Source: Terriglobia bacterium (GTDB taxonomy: Bacteria > Acidobacteriota > Terriglobia > Bryobacterales > Bryobacteraceae). Taken from it: 64,000 bases of DNA. Numbering within the stretch: position 1 is the stretch's first letter; every line of letters begins with the position of its first letter. The position numbers and the translations under genes were made by a program. Shown piece by piece: positions 46,500 through 56,694 of this stretch. The stretch lies in assembly GCA_020073345.1 (NCBI GenBank), contig JAIQFI010000001.1, forward strand, positions 1-64,000. Reading direction: 5' to 3'. Below the pieces are notes generated by a model. It searched no databases. It was not told the DNA's origin and saw only the letters and a list, made by a program, of their open reading frames with translations.

Positions 46500-47954
46500 C
46501 TATCGAATTGCCGCGCGATTGGCGAAATCCAGCACCAGCGAGGGGAAGATTCCCAGCAGCAGTGTTCCGGCAGCAGACCCGTACACCGCTATCTGAAGCA
46601 GTGCGCCCGCCGGCGGCAGCGTTTCGACGCTCTCGCCGGGCTCACGCATGTACATGACCACCAGAATCCGCAGATAGTAATACGCCGCGACTGCGCTGTT
46701 CAGCAGCCCCAGCACGGTAAGCCATACCAGCTTGGCATCCAGGGCAGCCTTGAAGATGTAGAACTTGCCGAAAAATCCGGCTGTGAGAGGCACGCCGATC
46801 AGGCTCAACAGAAAAATAGTCAGCATCGCAGCCATTGCCGGCTGGCGCTGGGCGAGCCCGGCGAAATCGTCGATGCTGACATATCTCTCACCCTTCCGGG
46901 AAAAGTGTGTCACCACCGCGAACGCTCCAATATTGGTGAACGCATACGCGGCCAGGTAGAACATGGCCGCAACGGATCCGGTGCCGGAGTTGGCCGCTAC
47001 CGCCACCAAAACATATCCGGCGTGCGCGATGGAACTGTAGGCCAGGAGGCGCTTGATATTGGATTGCATGATCGCGGCGAAGTTTCCGACGATCATGGTC
47101 GCCAGCGCGCAGACCCACACCGCAGGCTCCCAGCGCGAAGCGATCGGCTCGAGGCTCCCCAGGAATATGCGTAGGAGCACCGCGAATGCGGCTGCTTTCG
47201 GTCCCACGGTCAGAAACGCCGAGACCGGAGCCGGCGCACCCTGGTACACGTCCGGAGCCCAACCCTGGAATGGAGCAGCCGATATCTTGAAAGCCAAGCC
47301 CACGAAAATGAGCGCGGCGGCCACGCCGATCAGGGCCTCAGGCGGCGGTGTTCCCGAGATCAGCGCCCTGCGAATCTCGGTCAGATTGGTGGATCCGGTG
47401 GCGCCATACATCCACGCCACGCCGTACAGCAGAAACGCCGTCGCGAATGATCCCAGCAGGAAATATTTCAGCGCCGCCTCATTGTTGCGCGCATCGTCGC
47501 GCAGATATCCAGCCAGAATGTAGGATGCGATGGAGGAGATTTCAAGGCCGATGAAGATCATCACCAGCTCATTGGCCGTGACCATCACGCACTGGCCTAC
47601 GATGCTGAACAGCAGCAGGGCGTAATACTCGCCGCTCTCTTGCTTTTCCCGGCGCAAGTAATCCGTGGAACTGAAAACCACCAGCAGGCCCACAACGATC
47701 ACTAGGGTCCTGAAGAAGGTCCCCATGCCGTCGATCACCAGCATTCCCTGGAACGCGGATCCGTCCTTGGCAACCAGCGCCGCCGGCAGTGCCAGCACCA
47801 AGGCCAGGATCGTCAGCAATCCCGCGTTGGTTCTCCGGCCTTCCGGCCGCAGCGCCTCCATGAACATGATCAAGACTCCCGCTACGGTCAGAATCAGTTC
47901 CGGCAGGAACCGCGCGTAGTCTGCGTTCGTCGGCAGGAAACTAGCGATTGGCAC
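46500..47954 (-). CDS. nuoN: NADH-quinone oxidoreductase subunit N
   Basis: A 484-residue antiporter-like membrane subunit of complex I with fourteen TM segments; the proton-channel Glu and Lys regions (GLEISSIASYILAGY, GLAFKISAAPFQGWAPD, RLLAYSSIAHAGY) are present. Last gene of the operon, overlapping nuoM by 14 bases. Confidence 0.95.
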   Translation of the reverse strand: MPIASFLPTNADYARFLPELILTVAGVLIMFMEALRPEGRRTNAGLLTILALVLALPAALVAKDGSAFQGMLVIDGMGTFFRTLVIVVGLLVVFSSTDYLRREKQESGEYYALLLFSIVGQCVMVTANELVMIFIGLEISSIASYILAGYLRDDARNNEAALKYFLLGSFATAFLLYGVAWMYGATGSTNLTEIRRALISGTPPPEALIGVAAALIFVGLAFKISAAPFQGWAPDVYQGAPAPVSAFLTVGPKAAAFAVLLRIFLGSLEPIASRWEPAVWVCALATMIVGNFAAIMQSNIKRLLAYSSIAHAGYVLVAVAANSGTGSVAAMFYLAAYAFTNIGAFAVVTHFSRKGERYVSIDDFAGLAQRQPAMAAMLTIFLLSLIGVPLTAGFFGKFYIFKAALDAKLVWLTVLGLLNSAVAAYYYLRILVVMYMREPGESVETLPPAGALLQIAVYGSAAGTLLLGIFPSLVLDFANRAAIR

Positions 47955-49473
47955 GGGATACCTCCGCAGTTTGCCGAGCCGGTATCGCCACTCGCTCTAC
48001 TCGCAATTTCTTGGTTTGGTCCAAAATGGCCGCGTTCTGCACGCTGATCGAAGGCAGGAAGGTCTGCGCGAAGGAGCCCATCCAGACCATCAGAACCACT
48101 AAGGGCACGATGGCAGCCCACTCGCGCGTCGTTAAATCGGGCATATGATGTGAAAGCGATTCGGACGCCTTTCCGAAGAAGGTCCGCTGGTACAGCCATA
48201 GCATGTAGCACGCCGAGAAGATCACTCCCAGCGCCGCGAATACGGCCCATCCGAAATTCGCGCTGGCCGTGCCCTGCAGCACCAGATACTCGCCCACGAA
48301 ATTATTCAGCGTCGGCAGGCCTATCGACGCCAGCGTCGTTATCAGAAAAATGATCGACAGGTTGGGCGCGGGCGTCGCCACGCCTCCGTACGCCGAGATT
48401 TCGAGCGAATGACGCCGCTCATACAAATAACCCACCAGGATGAAGAGCGCTCCGGTCGAAATGCCGTGGTTCAGCATCTGATACACAGCGCCGTCCAGGC
48501 CCTGTTGAGTGAACGTGAAAATTCCCAATACGACGAATCCCAGGTGGCTCACCGACGAATATGCCACCAGCTTTTTCATATTCGGCTGGACCAGTGCGAC
48601 CAGTGCGCCGTAGATGATGCCGATGATCGCCAACGCGGCAATCCAGGGAGCGCTGCGGTGGGCCGCCTCCGGAAACAGCGGCACACAGAATCGTAACAGT
48701 CCGTAGGTCCCCATCTTGAGCATCACCGAAGCCAGCATGAGAGAACCCGCCGTGGGCGCTTCCACGTGCGCGTCGGGCAGCCAGGTGTGCAATGGGAATA
48801 ATGGCACCTTGATGGCGAAGGCTCCGAAGAAAGCCAGGAACAAAAGCATCTCCGTGCGCGTGTCGAACACCAGGCTTCCGGTCTGGATCATGCCTTGGAT
48901 CACGCCGTAATCGAACGTGCCAGTGCGATTGTACAGAAAGATGATCGCCCCCAGCATCAGCACGGACCCTGCCATAGTGAACAGAAAGAACTTCACGGCC
49001 GCGTAGATGCGGCGCTCGTGTCCCCAGATACCGATCAGGAAGTACATCGGAACCAGCGATACTTCCCAGAACACGTAAAACAGGAACAGGTCCATCGCCA
49101 CGAACACGCCGATCACGCCGAATTCGAGCAGCAGCAGGAAGGCGTAATACTCCTTCACGCGCTTATCGATGTAATTCCAGGAAACCAGTGCGGCGATGGG
49201 TGTCAGCAGAGTCGAAAGCAGCACCAGCCACAGGCTCAACCCGTCCAGCGCCACGTGGTAGCGAATGGGCGGATAGCTGATCCACTGGATGTCGGACGAG
49301 AAGGTGTGACCCGACGGGTACTGAAACCAGTACGGCATCAACAGCCCCAGCGACACGACGAACACCGCCAGTGAGATCACCAGCGCCGCCATGCGGCTGG
49401 ATTCCTTGGGCAAGATCAGCAACAGCAAAAACCCGGCCAGCGGCAGGAACAACACGATATCAAGCAATGTCAT
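47941..49473 (-). CDS. nuoM: NADH-quinone oxidoreductase subunit M
   Basis: A 510-residue antiporter-like proton-pumping subunit. FYVFWEVSLVPMYFLIGIWG, KVPLFPLHTWLPDAHVEAPTAGS and KLVAYSSVSHLGFV carry the conserved Glu, Lys and His of the channel. ATG 49473 overlaps the nuoL stop (ATGA); the longer frame to 49533 lies inside nuoL and is rejected. Confidence 0.95.
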   Translation of the reverse strand: MTLLDIVLFLPLAGFLLLLILPKESSRMAALVISLAVFVVSLGLLMPYWFQYPSGHTFSSDIQWISYPPIRYHVALDGLSLWLVLLSTLLTPIAALVSWNYIDKRVKEYYAFLLLLEFGVIGVFVAMDLFLFYVFWEVSLVPMYFLIGIWGHERRIYAAVKFFLFTMAGSVLMLGAIIFLYNRTGTFDYGVIQGMIQTGSLVFDTRTEMLLFLAFFGAFAIKVPLFPLHTWLPDAHVEAPTAGSLMLASVMLKMGTYGLLRFCVPLFPEAAHRSAPWIAALAIIGIIYGALVALVQPNMKKLVAYSSVSHLGFVVLGIFTFTQQGLDGAVYQMLNHGISTGALFILVGYLYERRHSLEISAYGGVATPAPNLSIIFLITTLASIGLPTLNNFVGEYLVLQGTASANFGWAVFAALGVIFSACYMLWLYQRTFFGKASESLSHHMPDLTTREWAAIVPLVVLMVWMGSFAQTFLPSISVQNAAILDQTKKLRVERVAIPARQTAEVSRANR

Positions 49474-51329
49474 CGCGATGCTCCCATGAACCCGATGTAG
49501 GCGATCGCCAGAATCGTGCCGGCTAGAACCCACGCCGCATAGTTACGGATATAGCCGGACTGGCCGCGCCGCAGAATGCCTCCGATACCTCGCGCGGTAG
49601 TCCCGATTCCGTTGGCGATACCGTCGATCAGCCGTGCGTCGCCGACGCGCCACAGCAATTGCCGCGAGCCGTCGACAACGGGCTCGACCACTGTCGCGTC
49701 GTAAAACTCGTCGACGAAGTACTTGTTGTAAAGCAGCGTGTGCAGGCCTTTAAAGCTGTTCGCCAGCGATTCCGGTAGCCCCGGCGAGACCACGTAGAAC
49801 AGATAGGCCAGCGCAATGCCGCCCAATCCTGCGGCAACCGAAACATACGTAAGCCAAGGCTCGGCTCCGCCTTCCGCCAGCGGAAACAGCGGCTCCAGGA
49901 ACTTCGGAACGTTGATATAACCGCCCCCCAGGCTCAGAGCCGCCAGCACCGCCAACGGCATCCACATCACGGCGGGCGATTCGTGCGGATGATGGTGGCC
50001 GCGATATTCGCCGAAGAAGCACAGGAACAGCGCGCGGAAGACGTAGAAAGCGGTCATTCCGGCGGTGAACACTCCTACCCAGTACATCCAGGGTGCGTGC
50101 TGGTAAGCCGCTTCCAGAATCATATCCTTGCTGTGATATCCGGAGAATGGAGGCACGCCCGCGATGGCCACGCCCGCGCACATCAGCGTCGCAAAGGTGA
50201 TGGGGATGTGCTTCCGCAGGCCGCCCATGTGGCGCAGGTCTTGTTCGCCGGAGAGCGCGTGAATCACGCTGCCCGCCCCCAGGAACAGCAGCGCCTTGAA
50301 GAAGGCGTGCGTCATCAGGTGGAAGATCCCAGCCGAGAACGCTCCCGTGCCCAGCCCGACAAACATGTAGCCGAGCTGCGACACCGTCGAATACGCGAAC
50401 ACTTTCTTGATATCGTTCTGCGCGAGGCCTATGGTTGCCGCGACGAACGCCGTCAGCAGCCCTACAATCGCGACGATATCCAGCGCCCAGGTCGAATGCA
50501 GATAGATCTGCGAGGTTCGCGCGATCATGTACACGCCCGCCGTCACCATGGTCGCCGCGTGAATCAGCGCGCTGACCGGGGTCGGGCCGGCCATCGCGTC
50601 CGGGAGCCACACGTACAGCGGAATCTGCGCGGATTTGCCAGTGGCGCCCACCAGCAGCAGCAGCGAAATCGCGGTGAAGATACCCGACGTAGCCTCCACC
50701 GGCATGTTCCTTACTTGTGCGAATACGGTCCCGAAGTCGAGCGTCCCGAAGTGGATACCGACCAGGAAGATCGCCAGCGCGAATCCGAAATCGCCGATGC
50801 GGTTCACGATGAACGCCTTGTTCCCGGCATCGGTGGCGAACTTTTCGAGGAAATAGAAACCGATGAGCAGGTAGCTGCACAGCCCCACGCCTTCCCACCC
50901 GACGAACAACAGGAGGAAATTCGCCCCCAGCACCAGAATCAGCATGAAGAACATGAACAGATTCAGGTAGGCGAAGAAGCGATAGTACCCGCCTTCGTGC
51001 GCCATGTAGCCGACCGCGTAAATATGGATCAGCGCGCCGACCCCGGTCACCACCATCAGCATCACCGCGGTCAGCCGGTCAATCGCGAAGTCGACACTAA
51101 TGTTCAGCGCGCCCGATTGAATCCAGGTGTAGTAATGCTCTTTATAGCTTTCTTCCAGGCCGCCACTGAACACGCCCAGGGCGTTAAGAGTCTTCACCAC
51201 CCACAGGAACGACAGCACCACGGAACCGACCGCGATCGCGTTGATCGCGGGCTTCGAAAGCCGCTTGCCGAATATCCCGTTCAGCAGGAAGCCGACCAAC
51301 GGAAGAATAGGAATGAACCAAAGTTGCAT
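49470..51329 (-). CDS. nuoL: NADH-quinone oxidoreductase subunit L
   Basis: A 619-residue proton-pumping subunit with the long C-terminal lateral helix (about 540-619). The segments VGWEGVGLCSYLLIGFYF, KSAQIPLYVWLPDAMAGPTPVSALIHAATMVTAG and KVFAYSTVSQLGYMF are diagnostic. It follows nuoK by 2 bases. Confidence 0.96.
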   Translation of the reverse strand: MQLWFIPILPLVGFLLNGIFGKRLSKPAINAIAVGSVVLSFLWVVKTLNALGVFSGGLEESYKEHYYTWIQSGALNISVDFAIDRLTAVMLMVVTGVGALIHIYAVGYMAHEGGYYRFFAYLNLFMFFMLILVLGANFLLLFVGWEGVGLCSYLLIGFYFLEKFATDAGNKAFIVNRIGDFGFALAIFLVGIHFGTLDFGTVFAQVRNMPVEATSGIFTAISLLLLVGATGKSAQIPLYVWLPDAMAGPTPVSALIHAATMVTAGVYMIARTSQIYLHSTWALDIVAIVGLLTAFVAATIGLAQNDIKKVFAYSTVSQLGYMFVGLGTGAFSAGIFHLMTHAFFKALLFLGAGSVIHALSGEQDLRHMGGLRKHIPITFATLMCAGVAIAGVPPFSGYHSKDMILEAAYQHAPWMYWVGVFTAGMTAFYVFRALFLCFFGEYRGHHHPHESPAVMWMPLAVLAALSLGGGYINVPKFLEPLFPLAEGGAEPWLTYVSVAAGLGGIALAYLFYVVSPGLPESLANSFKGLHTLLYNKYFVDEFYDATVVEPVVDGSRQLLWRVGDARLIDGIANGIGTTARGIGGILRRGQSGYIRNYAAWVLAGTILAIAYIGFMGASR

Positions 51330-51331
51330 CT

Positions 51332-51658
51332 TTAATTCTTAAGAGAACTGACCTCGTCGATCTCCAGCGTTTGCCGGTTCTTGAACACGGTAAGAATGAT
51401 CGCCAGGCCGACCGCGGCTTCGGCCGCCGCCACTACCATCACGAAAAAGCTAAAGATGTGGCCGTCAGCGCGCTTCAGCACATAGGAAAAGGTCACAAAG
51501 CTGAGATTCACCGCGTTCAGCATCAGCTCGATGGACATGAACACGGTAATAATGTTGCGCCGCAGCAGAAAGCCCAGCACGCCCAGCGCGAACAGGATCG
51601 CACTCAACGTGAGGTACCAGGATGGCGGAACAGCGGCCGGCAGCGGTCCGAGCGGCAT
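51332..51658 (-). CDS. nuoK: NADH-quinone oxidoreductase subunit K
   Basis: A 108-residue subunit with three TM segments and the two membrane glutamates ([11 protein letters not shown] and [13 protein letters not shown]). The start at 51658 overlaps the nuoJ stop by one base (TGATG); the longer frame to 51898 lies inside nuoJ and is rejected. Confidence 0.95.
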   Translation of the reverse strand: MPLGPLPAAVPPSWYLTLSAILFALGVLGFLLRRNIITVFMSIELMLNAVNLSFVTFSYVLKRADGHIFSFFVMVVAAAEAAVGLAIILTVFKNRQTLEIDEVSSLKN

Positions 51659-52158
51659 CAATCCACCTCCTTGCGAGCCAGCACGATCGCGCCCAGGATG
51701 GCGATCAGAATCAGAACGCTGGTGACTTCGAATGGCAGCAGGTACACGGTGAACAGGCTTCTGCCGATCTCCGCGGCAGTTCCGCCCTGGAACGCCCCGA
51801 AAACCACTGGAGACGATTCGGGCAGGATTCGCTGGACGACGTAGGCCATCATCCCGAAGAACAATAGGAGCAGCGGTGCGCCCAGGTATTTGCCCCATGG
51901 CCGGATCGCCAGTTTCTTTTCCGTGCCAGCGTTCAGCAGCATGATGACGAACACAAACAGCACCATAATGGCGCCGGCGTAAACCACAAGTTGCGCCGCG
52001 GCGATGAATTCTCCGCCCAGCAGCAAATACAGGGCCGCGAGCGCGCCCATCACGCCCACCAGCGACAGGGCGCTCGAGATGGGGTGCGTTTGCACCACCA
52101 GGTTGATGCCGCAGATCACGGCGATCGCGGCGAAAATCATGAACAGGAGGGCGTCCAT
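51658..52158 (-). CDS. nuoJ: NADH-quinone oxidoreductase subunit J
   Basis: A 166-residue subunit with five TM segments; [24 protein letters not shown] contains the pi-bulge region of TM3. It begins one base after the nuoH stop, so there is no room for nuoI, which usually sits here. Confidence 0.94.
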   Translation of the reverse strand: MDALLFMIFAAIAVICGINLVVQTHPISSALSLVGVMGALAALYLLLGGEFIAAAQLVVYAGAIMVLFVFVIMLLNAGTEKKLAIRPWGKYLGAPLLLLFFGMMAYVVQRILPESSPVVFGAFQGGTAAEIGRSLFTVYLLPFEVTSVLILIAILGAIVLARKEVD

Positions 52159-52159
52159 A

Positions 52160-53350
52160 TCAGGGATAAACGGCCACCAGAAGTGCCGTTATAAATAGAT
52201 TGACCAGCGCAACCGGAAACATGAAGGTCCAGGCGAAGCGCATCAACTGATCGTAGCGGAACCGCGGCAGCGTCGCGCGGACCCAGATGAACACGAACAG
52301 GATGATGAGAACCTTCGCGCAAAACCAAAATAGCGGCAAAAGAATGAACTGCACCGGAGGCAGCAAAAACAATCCCGCGGCGCCTAGAAATAGTACGCCG
52401 AACATCGGCAGCGTGATCCTGTCGAAGGGCCGCGCGGGATTGGCGGCATGAAAGAAGCACAGCAGTCCGCTGGCCGCGAAAATCACCACGGGGATCAGAC
52501 CCGAGCCGTATTTCTCCGGAAAGATCGGATGCCAGCCGCCCAGGAACAGGAGCGTCGCGATGCAGGAGACCGTCACCATGTTGGCGTACTCGGCCATAAA
52601 GAAGGATGCGAACTTCATGCTCGCGTATTCGACGTGAAACCCGGCCACGAGCTCGTTTTCCGCTTCGGGCAGATCGAACGGAACGCGATTGGTTTCGGCG
52701 AATCCCGCGATCAGGAACAGAATGAAACTGAAGATCTGCGGGAACGGCATCTGAAAGATGGCCCATCGCGGAATGAATCCCAGGTAATAACCCGCCTGGC
52801 CGTTGGCGATCTCGCGCAAGCTGAGCGTATTCAGAATCAGGAGCGGAGACGCCAGCGCCAGAGCCATCGGCAGCTCGTAACTGATCATTTGCGCCGAGCT
52901 GCGCAGTCCGCCCATCAACGCGTACTTGTTATTCGACGCCCACCCGGCCAGCGCGACACCGTACACGCCCAACCCTGAGATGCCCAGGATGAACAGCACG
53001 CCGATATTCAGATCGGTGAGGCCCATGTTGGTGCGCACGCCGCCCACTGTGATTTCGGGACCGAAGGGGATGATGGAAATCGAGATCAAAGCAAACGTCA
53101 CGGCGATGAAAGGCGCCATGAAGTAGAAAACCTTGTTGACGTGCGAGGGCAGGATATCTTCTTTAGTGATCAGCTTGATGACATCGGCCAGCGGCTGGAG
53201 CAACCCATGCGGGCCCACGCGCCTCGGCCCGACGCGCAGTTGCACGTGCGCGATCACTTTGCGCTCAATCCACTGCAGGTAGGCCAGAACGTGCATGAAA
53301 ATGCCCACCACGATCGCGGTCTTGATGAGGCTCAGTAGGTAGTAATTCAT
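52160..53350 (-). CDS. nuoH: NADH-quinone oxidoreductase subunit H
   Basis: A 396-residue subunit with eight or nine TM segments that forms the quinone cavity. QLRVGPRRVGPHGLLQPLADVIKL, ISYELPMALAL and ETNRVPFDLPEAENELVAGFHVEY are diagnostic. It overlaps nuoG by 4 bases. Confidence 0.96.
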   Translation of the reverse strand: MNYYLLSLIKTAIVVGIFMHVLAYLQWIERKVIAHVQLRVGPRRVGPHGLLQPLADVIKLITKEDILPSHVNKVFYFMAPFIAVTFALISISIIPFGPEITVGGVRTNMGLTDLNIGVLFILGISGLGVYGVALAGWASNNKYALMGGLRSSAQMISYELPMALALASPLLILNTLSLREIANGQAGYYLGFIPRWAIFQMPFPQIFSFILFLIAGFAETNRVPFDLPEAENELVAGFHVEYASMKFASFFMAEYANMVTVSCIATLLFLGGWHPIFPEKYGSGLIPVVIFAASGLLCFFHAANPARPFDRITLPMFGVLFLGAAGLFLLPPVQFILLPLFWFCAKVLIILFVFIWVRATLPRFRYDQLMRFAWTFMFPVALVNLFITALLVAVYP

Positions 53351-55395
53351 CGTCGGTAGAGTCCGCCGGGCGATTCGATGACGGCATTGAGAATCTTGGA
53401 ATAGCGTGACATCGAGCCCGACGTGAACAAAGTGTCGCCCGCGGATTGAATCGCGCCCGGAAGAGCCGGGACTCGACCGTTCAATGGCATAGTCGGCGCC
53501 GCGCCTCCGGTGTCGACCACCGGTAGTGGCACGTCATACCCCTGCACGGTTTTGCGAATTTCGCCGAAAACTTTGTCGGGAAGCCAGATTCCAAGATTCA
53601 GCTTCATCTCCTTGGCGATGGAGCCCATGATTTCCAGATCCGTCTTGGTGCCCATCACTTTGACCGCCTGCTTGAGCTTCTGCACCTCGCCACAGACGTT
53701 GGTCACGGTTCCGTTCTTCTCATATGCGGATGCTGCAGGCAGTACGATATCGGCGGTCCGGGCGGTCTCCGTCATGAACAGATCCTGCACAACGACGAAC
53801 GCATTCGGCGATGCTAGCGTCGCGTTTTTCAAAGGATTGGCTCCGACCACCCAGAGGACGTCCAGATCCTTCGCGCCCAGCATCTGCTGAACGCTCATGC
53901 CGCCGTCGCGAGGGATCAGGCCCATGTCGAATGCGCCGCGCGAGTTCGAATAGTCCACCAGGCAAACGTACTTAACCGGGATTCCCAGCGAGTCGCCGAA
54001 CGCGACCAGCTTGCGGACGCCCTCGCCCTGGATCCCATCGCCGAAGACGATGACCAGATCGCCTTCCGCTTTCAGCTTGTCGCGCAGTGACTCGACGCCG
54101 CCCAGTTCCCCGCCCGCCGCGACGCGCACGCTTGCAACGGCCTGATGGTCTTCGCGAACCGGCCCGGCAGTGACAGCGTAGATGTGCGCGGCGTGATGCC
54201 GGAAGTTCGCCCGCGCCTGGTAAGACAGGAATGGATGCTGCTGGGCAAGATCGGCGCCTACGACCAGAACCGCCTTCGTCGTATAAAGGTCGCCCGCGGT
54301 AGCGAGCGCGTCAACTTTCCCCGAAAGAGCATCGAAGAACGTCCCCAGGTCGCCGGTGCGATGGTGATCGATGTTCTTGGTCCCCAGGCCCTGCCGCGCG
54401 AACTTCTGCAGGAAGAAGTTCTCTTCGTTGGTGGTGTGGTTCGACCCGATGATGCCGAACTTGCCGCCGCGCGCCTTGACCGCCGTGAACGTTTCCGCAA
54501 TCGTTTCAAAAGCCTTGGCCCAGGAAATCGGCTCGAATGTGTCGCCTACGCGCAGCATGGGCGATTGCAGCCGCTCCGGATGCTCCACGAAGTCGAAAGC
54601 GTAGCGCCCCTTGACGCACAGGAACTCACCGTTGATGCCGCTGTGATCGCGGTTGTTTCCGCGCATGATCTTGTCGTCGCGCACGCCCAGCGTCGTCCGG
54701 CAGCCGTCGCCGCAATGCGTGCAAATCGTGCCGACGTGCGTCATTTCCCACGGCCGCGTCTGGTAGCGATAGCTCCCGCTGGTCAACGCACCCACAGGGC
54801 AGATGTCGATACAGGCGCCGCATTCGTCGCACTCGAGATAGTCGTGACGATTCGGCACGATCTCGGAGATCACTCCGCGATTCGAGACGCCGAGAGCGCC
54901 CACGCCCATTCCTTCATTGCAAACACGCACGCACCGATAACACAGGATGCAGCGCGGCGCGTCGAAATACACCACCGGCGACCACTGCTGCTCATCGACG
55001 TGTACTTTTCGCTCGGTGAAGCGGCTTTCGCCCGCGCCGTAGCGGAAGACCATGTCCTGCAGCTCGCATTCGCCGCCCTTGTCGCACACCGGGCAATCCA
55101 GAGGATGGTTGGTCAGCAGGAACTCGAGCGTACCCTTGCGTGCCGAGCGAACCGTGTCCGACTCGGTGTGCACCACCATGCCGTCGGCCACCGGCAGGGT
55201 GCAGCCCACCTGGAGTTTTGGTGTTTTCTCCACTTCGACCAGGCACATGCGGCAGGCGGCCTGCAGCGTCAGCCCTTCGTAATAGCAGAACGCCGGGATC
55301 TCGATGCCGTTCTGGCGAGCGACTTCGATCAGGAGCGCTCCCTTTTCAGCCTGGATGGCCTGCCCGTTGATGGTCAGATTTACAGTTTCCGCCAT
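53347..55395 (-). CDS. nuoG: NADH-quinone oxidoreductase subunit G
   Basis: A 682-residue iron-sulfur subunit of the peripheral arm. The [2Fe-2S] ligands are C37, C48, C51 and C65. The His-Cys3 [4Fe-4S] site is H97, C101, C104 and C110. Two ferredoxin-like clusters follow (CILCYRCVRVC; CDECGACIDICPVG), then the molybdopterin-oxidoreductase-like domain with its own cluster motif CTHCGDGC. The extra ferredoxin-like pair is notable because nuoI is missing from the operon, but such a pair is normal for NuoG. It is shorter than E. coli NuoG (about 900 residues). Confidence 0.95.
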   Translation of the reverse strand: MAETVNLTINGQAIQAEKGALLIEVARQNGIEIPAFCYYEGLTLQAACRMCLVEVEKTPKLQVGCTLPVADGMVVHTESDTVRSARKGTLEFLLTNHPLDCPVCDKGGECELQDMVFRYGAGESRFTERKVHVDEQQWSPVVYFDAPRCILCYRCVRVCNEGMGVGALGVSNRGVISEIVPNRHDYLECDECGACIDICPVGALTSGSYRYQTRPWEMTHVGTICTHCGDGCRTTLGVRDDKIMRGNNRDHSGINGEFLCVKGRYAFDFVEHPERLQSPMLRVGDTFEPISWAKAFETIAETFTAVKARGGKFGIIGSNHTTNEENFFLQKFARQGLGTKNIDHHRTGDLGTFFDALSGKVDALATAGDLYTTKAVLVVGADLAQQHPFLSYQARANFRHHAAHIYAVTAGPVREDHQAVASVRVAAGGELGGVESLRDKLKAEGDLVIVFGDGIQGEGVRKLVAFGDSLGIPVKYVCLVDYSNSRGAFDMGLIPRDGGMSVQQMLGAKDLDVLWVVGANPLKNATLASPNAFVVVQDLFMTETARTADIVLPAASAYEKNGTVTNVCGEVQKLKQAVKVMGTKTDLEIMGSIAKEMKLNLGIWLPDKVFGEIRKTVQGYDVPLPVVDTGGAAPTMPLNGRVPALPGAIQSAGDTLFTSGSMSRYSKILNAVIESPGGLYRR

Positions 55396-55398
55396 AAC

Positions 55399-56691
55399 TT
55401 AAACCGCCACCATTTGCTGTGCGAGTCGTTTCTCGAAATCGGCCGCGAATTTGTCGACGATCGAAATGGTGGGCATCGCCGCCGCATCCCCCAGCGCACA
55501 GAACGTCCGGCCCAACATATTCTTCGAAAGTTCGCCTAGCAGCGCGACATCTTCATGCCGGCCGCCGCCATCGTCGAACCGCTGCAGGATCTTGCGCAGC
55601 CACGTCGTTCCTTCGCGGCACGGAATGCACCAGCCGCAGCTTTCGTGCGCGTAGAATCGCATGATCCGCAGCGCGACTTTCACCATGTCCGTGGTTTCGT
55701 CCATTACCACCATGCCGCCCGAGCCCAGCATGCTGCCGATCTTCGCCAGCGAATCGTAGTCCATCGGGATATCGCACTCGTCGGCTTTCAGGATCGGGCA
55801 GGACGATCCGCCCGGAATCACCGCCTTGAGCTTCCTGCCGCCCGGAATGCCGCCCGCGATCTCCTCGATGAACTTCAGCATCGGGTAGCCCAACGGGACT
55901 TCATACACACCCGGCTTATTCACGTGTCCCGAGACGCACAGCAGCCGCGTACCGCCATTCTTGGGTGTACCAAGCGCCGCGAACGCCGCTCCGCCATCGC
56001 GAATGATGGCCGGAATCGCGCTGAAGGTCTCGACATTATTAAGAAGTGTCGGACTGGCCCACGCCCCGGCGACAGCCGGAAATGGCGGCTTCATGCGCGG
56101 AATCCCGCGCTTGCCTTCCAGCGAATCGAGCAGCGCGGTCTCCTCCCCACACTCGTAGGCGCCCGCGCCCGAATGCGTATAAAGGTCGAAATCGAATCCG
56201 GTTCCGAGGATGTTCTTCCCCAGGTATCCCTGCCCGTAGGCTTCGGCGATCGCACGATCCATGTGATCGATCAGGTAGCGATACTCGCCGCGGATGTACA
56301 GGTACCCTTTGTGCGCATCGAGCGCCAAGCCGGCGATCAGGATGCCCTCGATCATCTGGTGCGGGTCGTACTCCATCAGCAGCCGGTCTTTGCAGGTTCC
56401 CGGCTCGCTCTCGTCCGCGTTGATGACGATGTATTTAGGCTTAGGCGAGCTGCGCGGGACGAAACTCCACTTCAGTCCTGTTGGAAATCCCGCCCCACCG
56501 CGCCCGCGCAGAGCCGAGGTTTTCACTTCTTCGATGATCGCCTCGGGCTTCATCTCGCGAGCTTTGCGGAACGCTTTGAATCCGTCGTTGGCAATGTAAG
56601 TGGCCAGCGACTCCGAATTGTCCAGCCCGAAGCGCTTACTCAGGATTCGCGTTTCCAGCGGGCTGGGTTCGTTGTAGAGCTTCTTCGGCAT
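55399..56691 (-). CDS. nuoF: NADH-quinone oxidoreductase subunit F
   Basis: A 430-residue flavoprotein that binds FMN and NADH and carries the N3 [4Fe-4S] cluster. LRGRGGAGFPTGLKWSF, GAGAYICGEETAL-like (here GAGAYECGEETALLDSLEG) and ESCGWCIPCREGT followed by RTFCALGDAA are present. It is where NADH electrons enter complex I. It follows nuoE by 3 bases. Confidence 0.96.
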   Translation of the reverse strand: MPKKLYNEPSPLETRILSKRFGLDNSESLATYIANDGFKAFRKAREMKPEAIIEEVKTSALRGRGGAGFPTGLKWSFVPRSSPKPKYIVINADESEPGTCKDRLLMEYDPHQMIEGILIAGLALDAHKGYLYIRGEYRYLIDHMDRAIAEAYGQGYLGKNILGTGFDFDLYTHSGAGAYECGEETALLDSLEGKRGIPRMKPPFPAVAGAWASPTLLNNVETFSAIPAIIRDGGAAFAALGTPKNGGTRLLCVSGHVNKPGVYEVPLGYPMLKFIEEIAGGIPGGRKLKAVIPGGSSCPILKADECDIPMDYDSLAKIGSMLGSGGMVVMDETTDMVKVALRIMRFYAHESCGWCIPCREGTTWLRKILQRFDDGGGRHEDVALLGELSKNMLGRTFCALGDAAAMPTISIVDKFAADFEKRLAQQMVAV

Positions 56692-56694
56692 CCT

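Noticed and set aside
53347-55395. NuoG as a NuoG-NuoI fusion replacing the missing nuoI
   Set aside because: The ferredoxin-like cysteine pair is normal for NuoG, and the protein is not long enough to contain an additional subunit.
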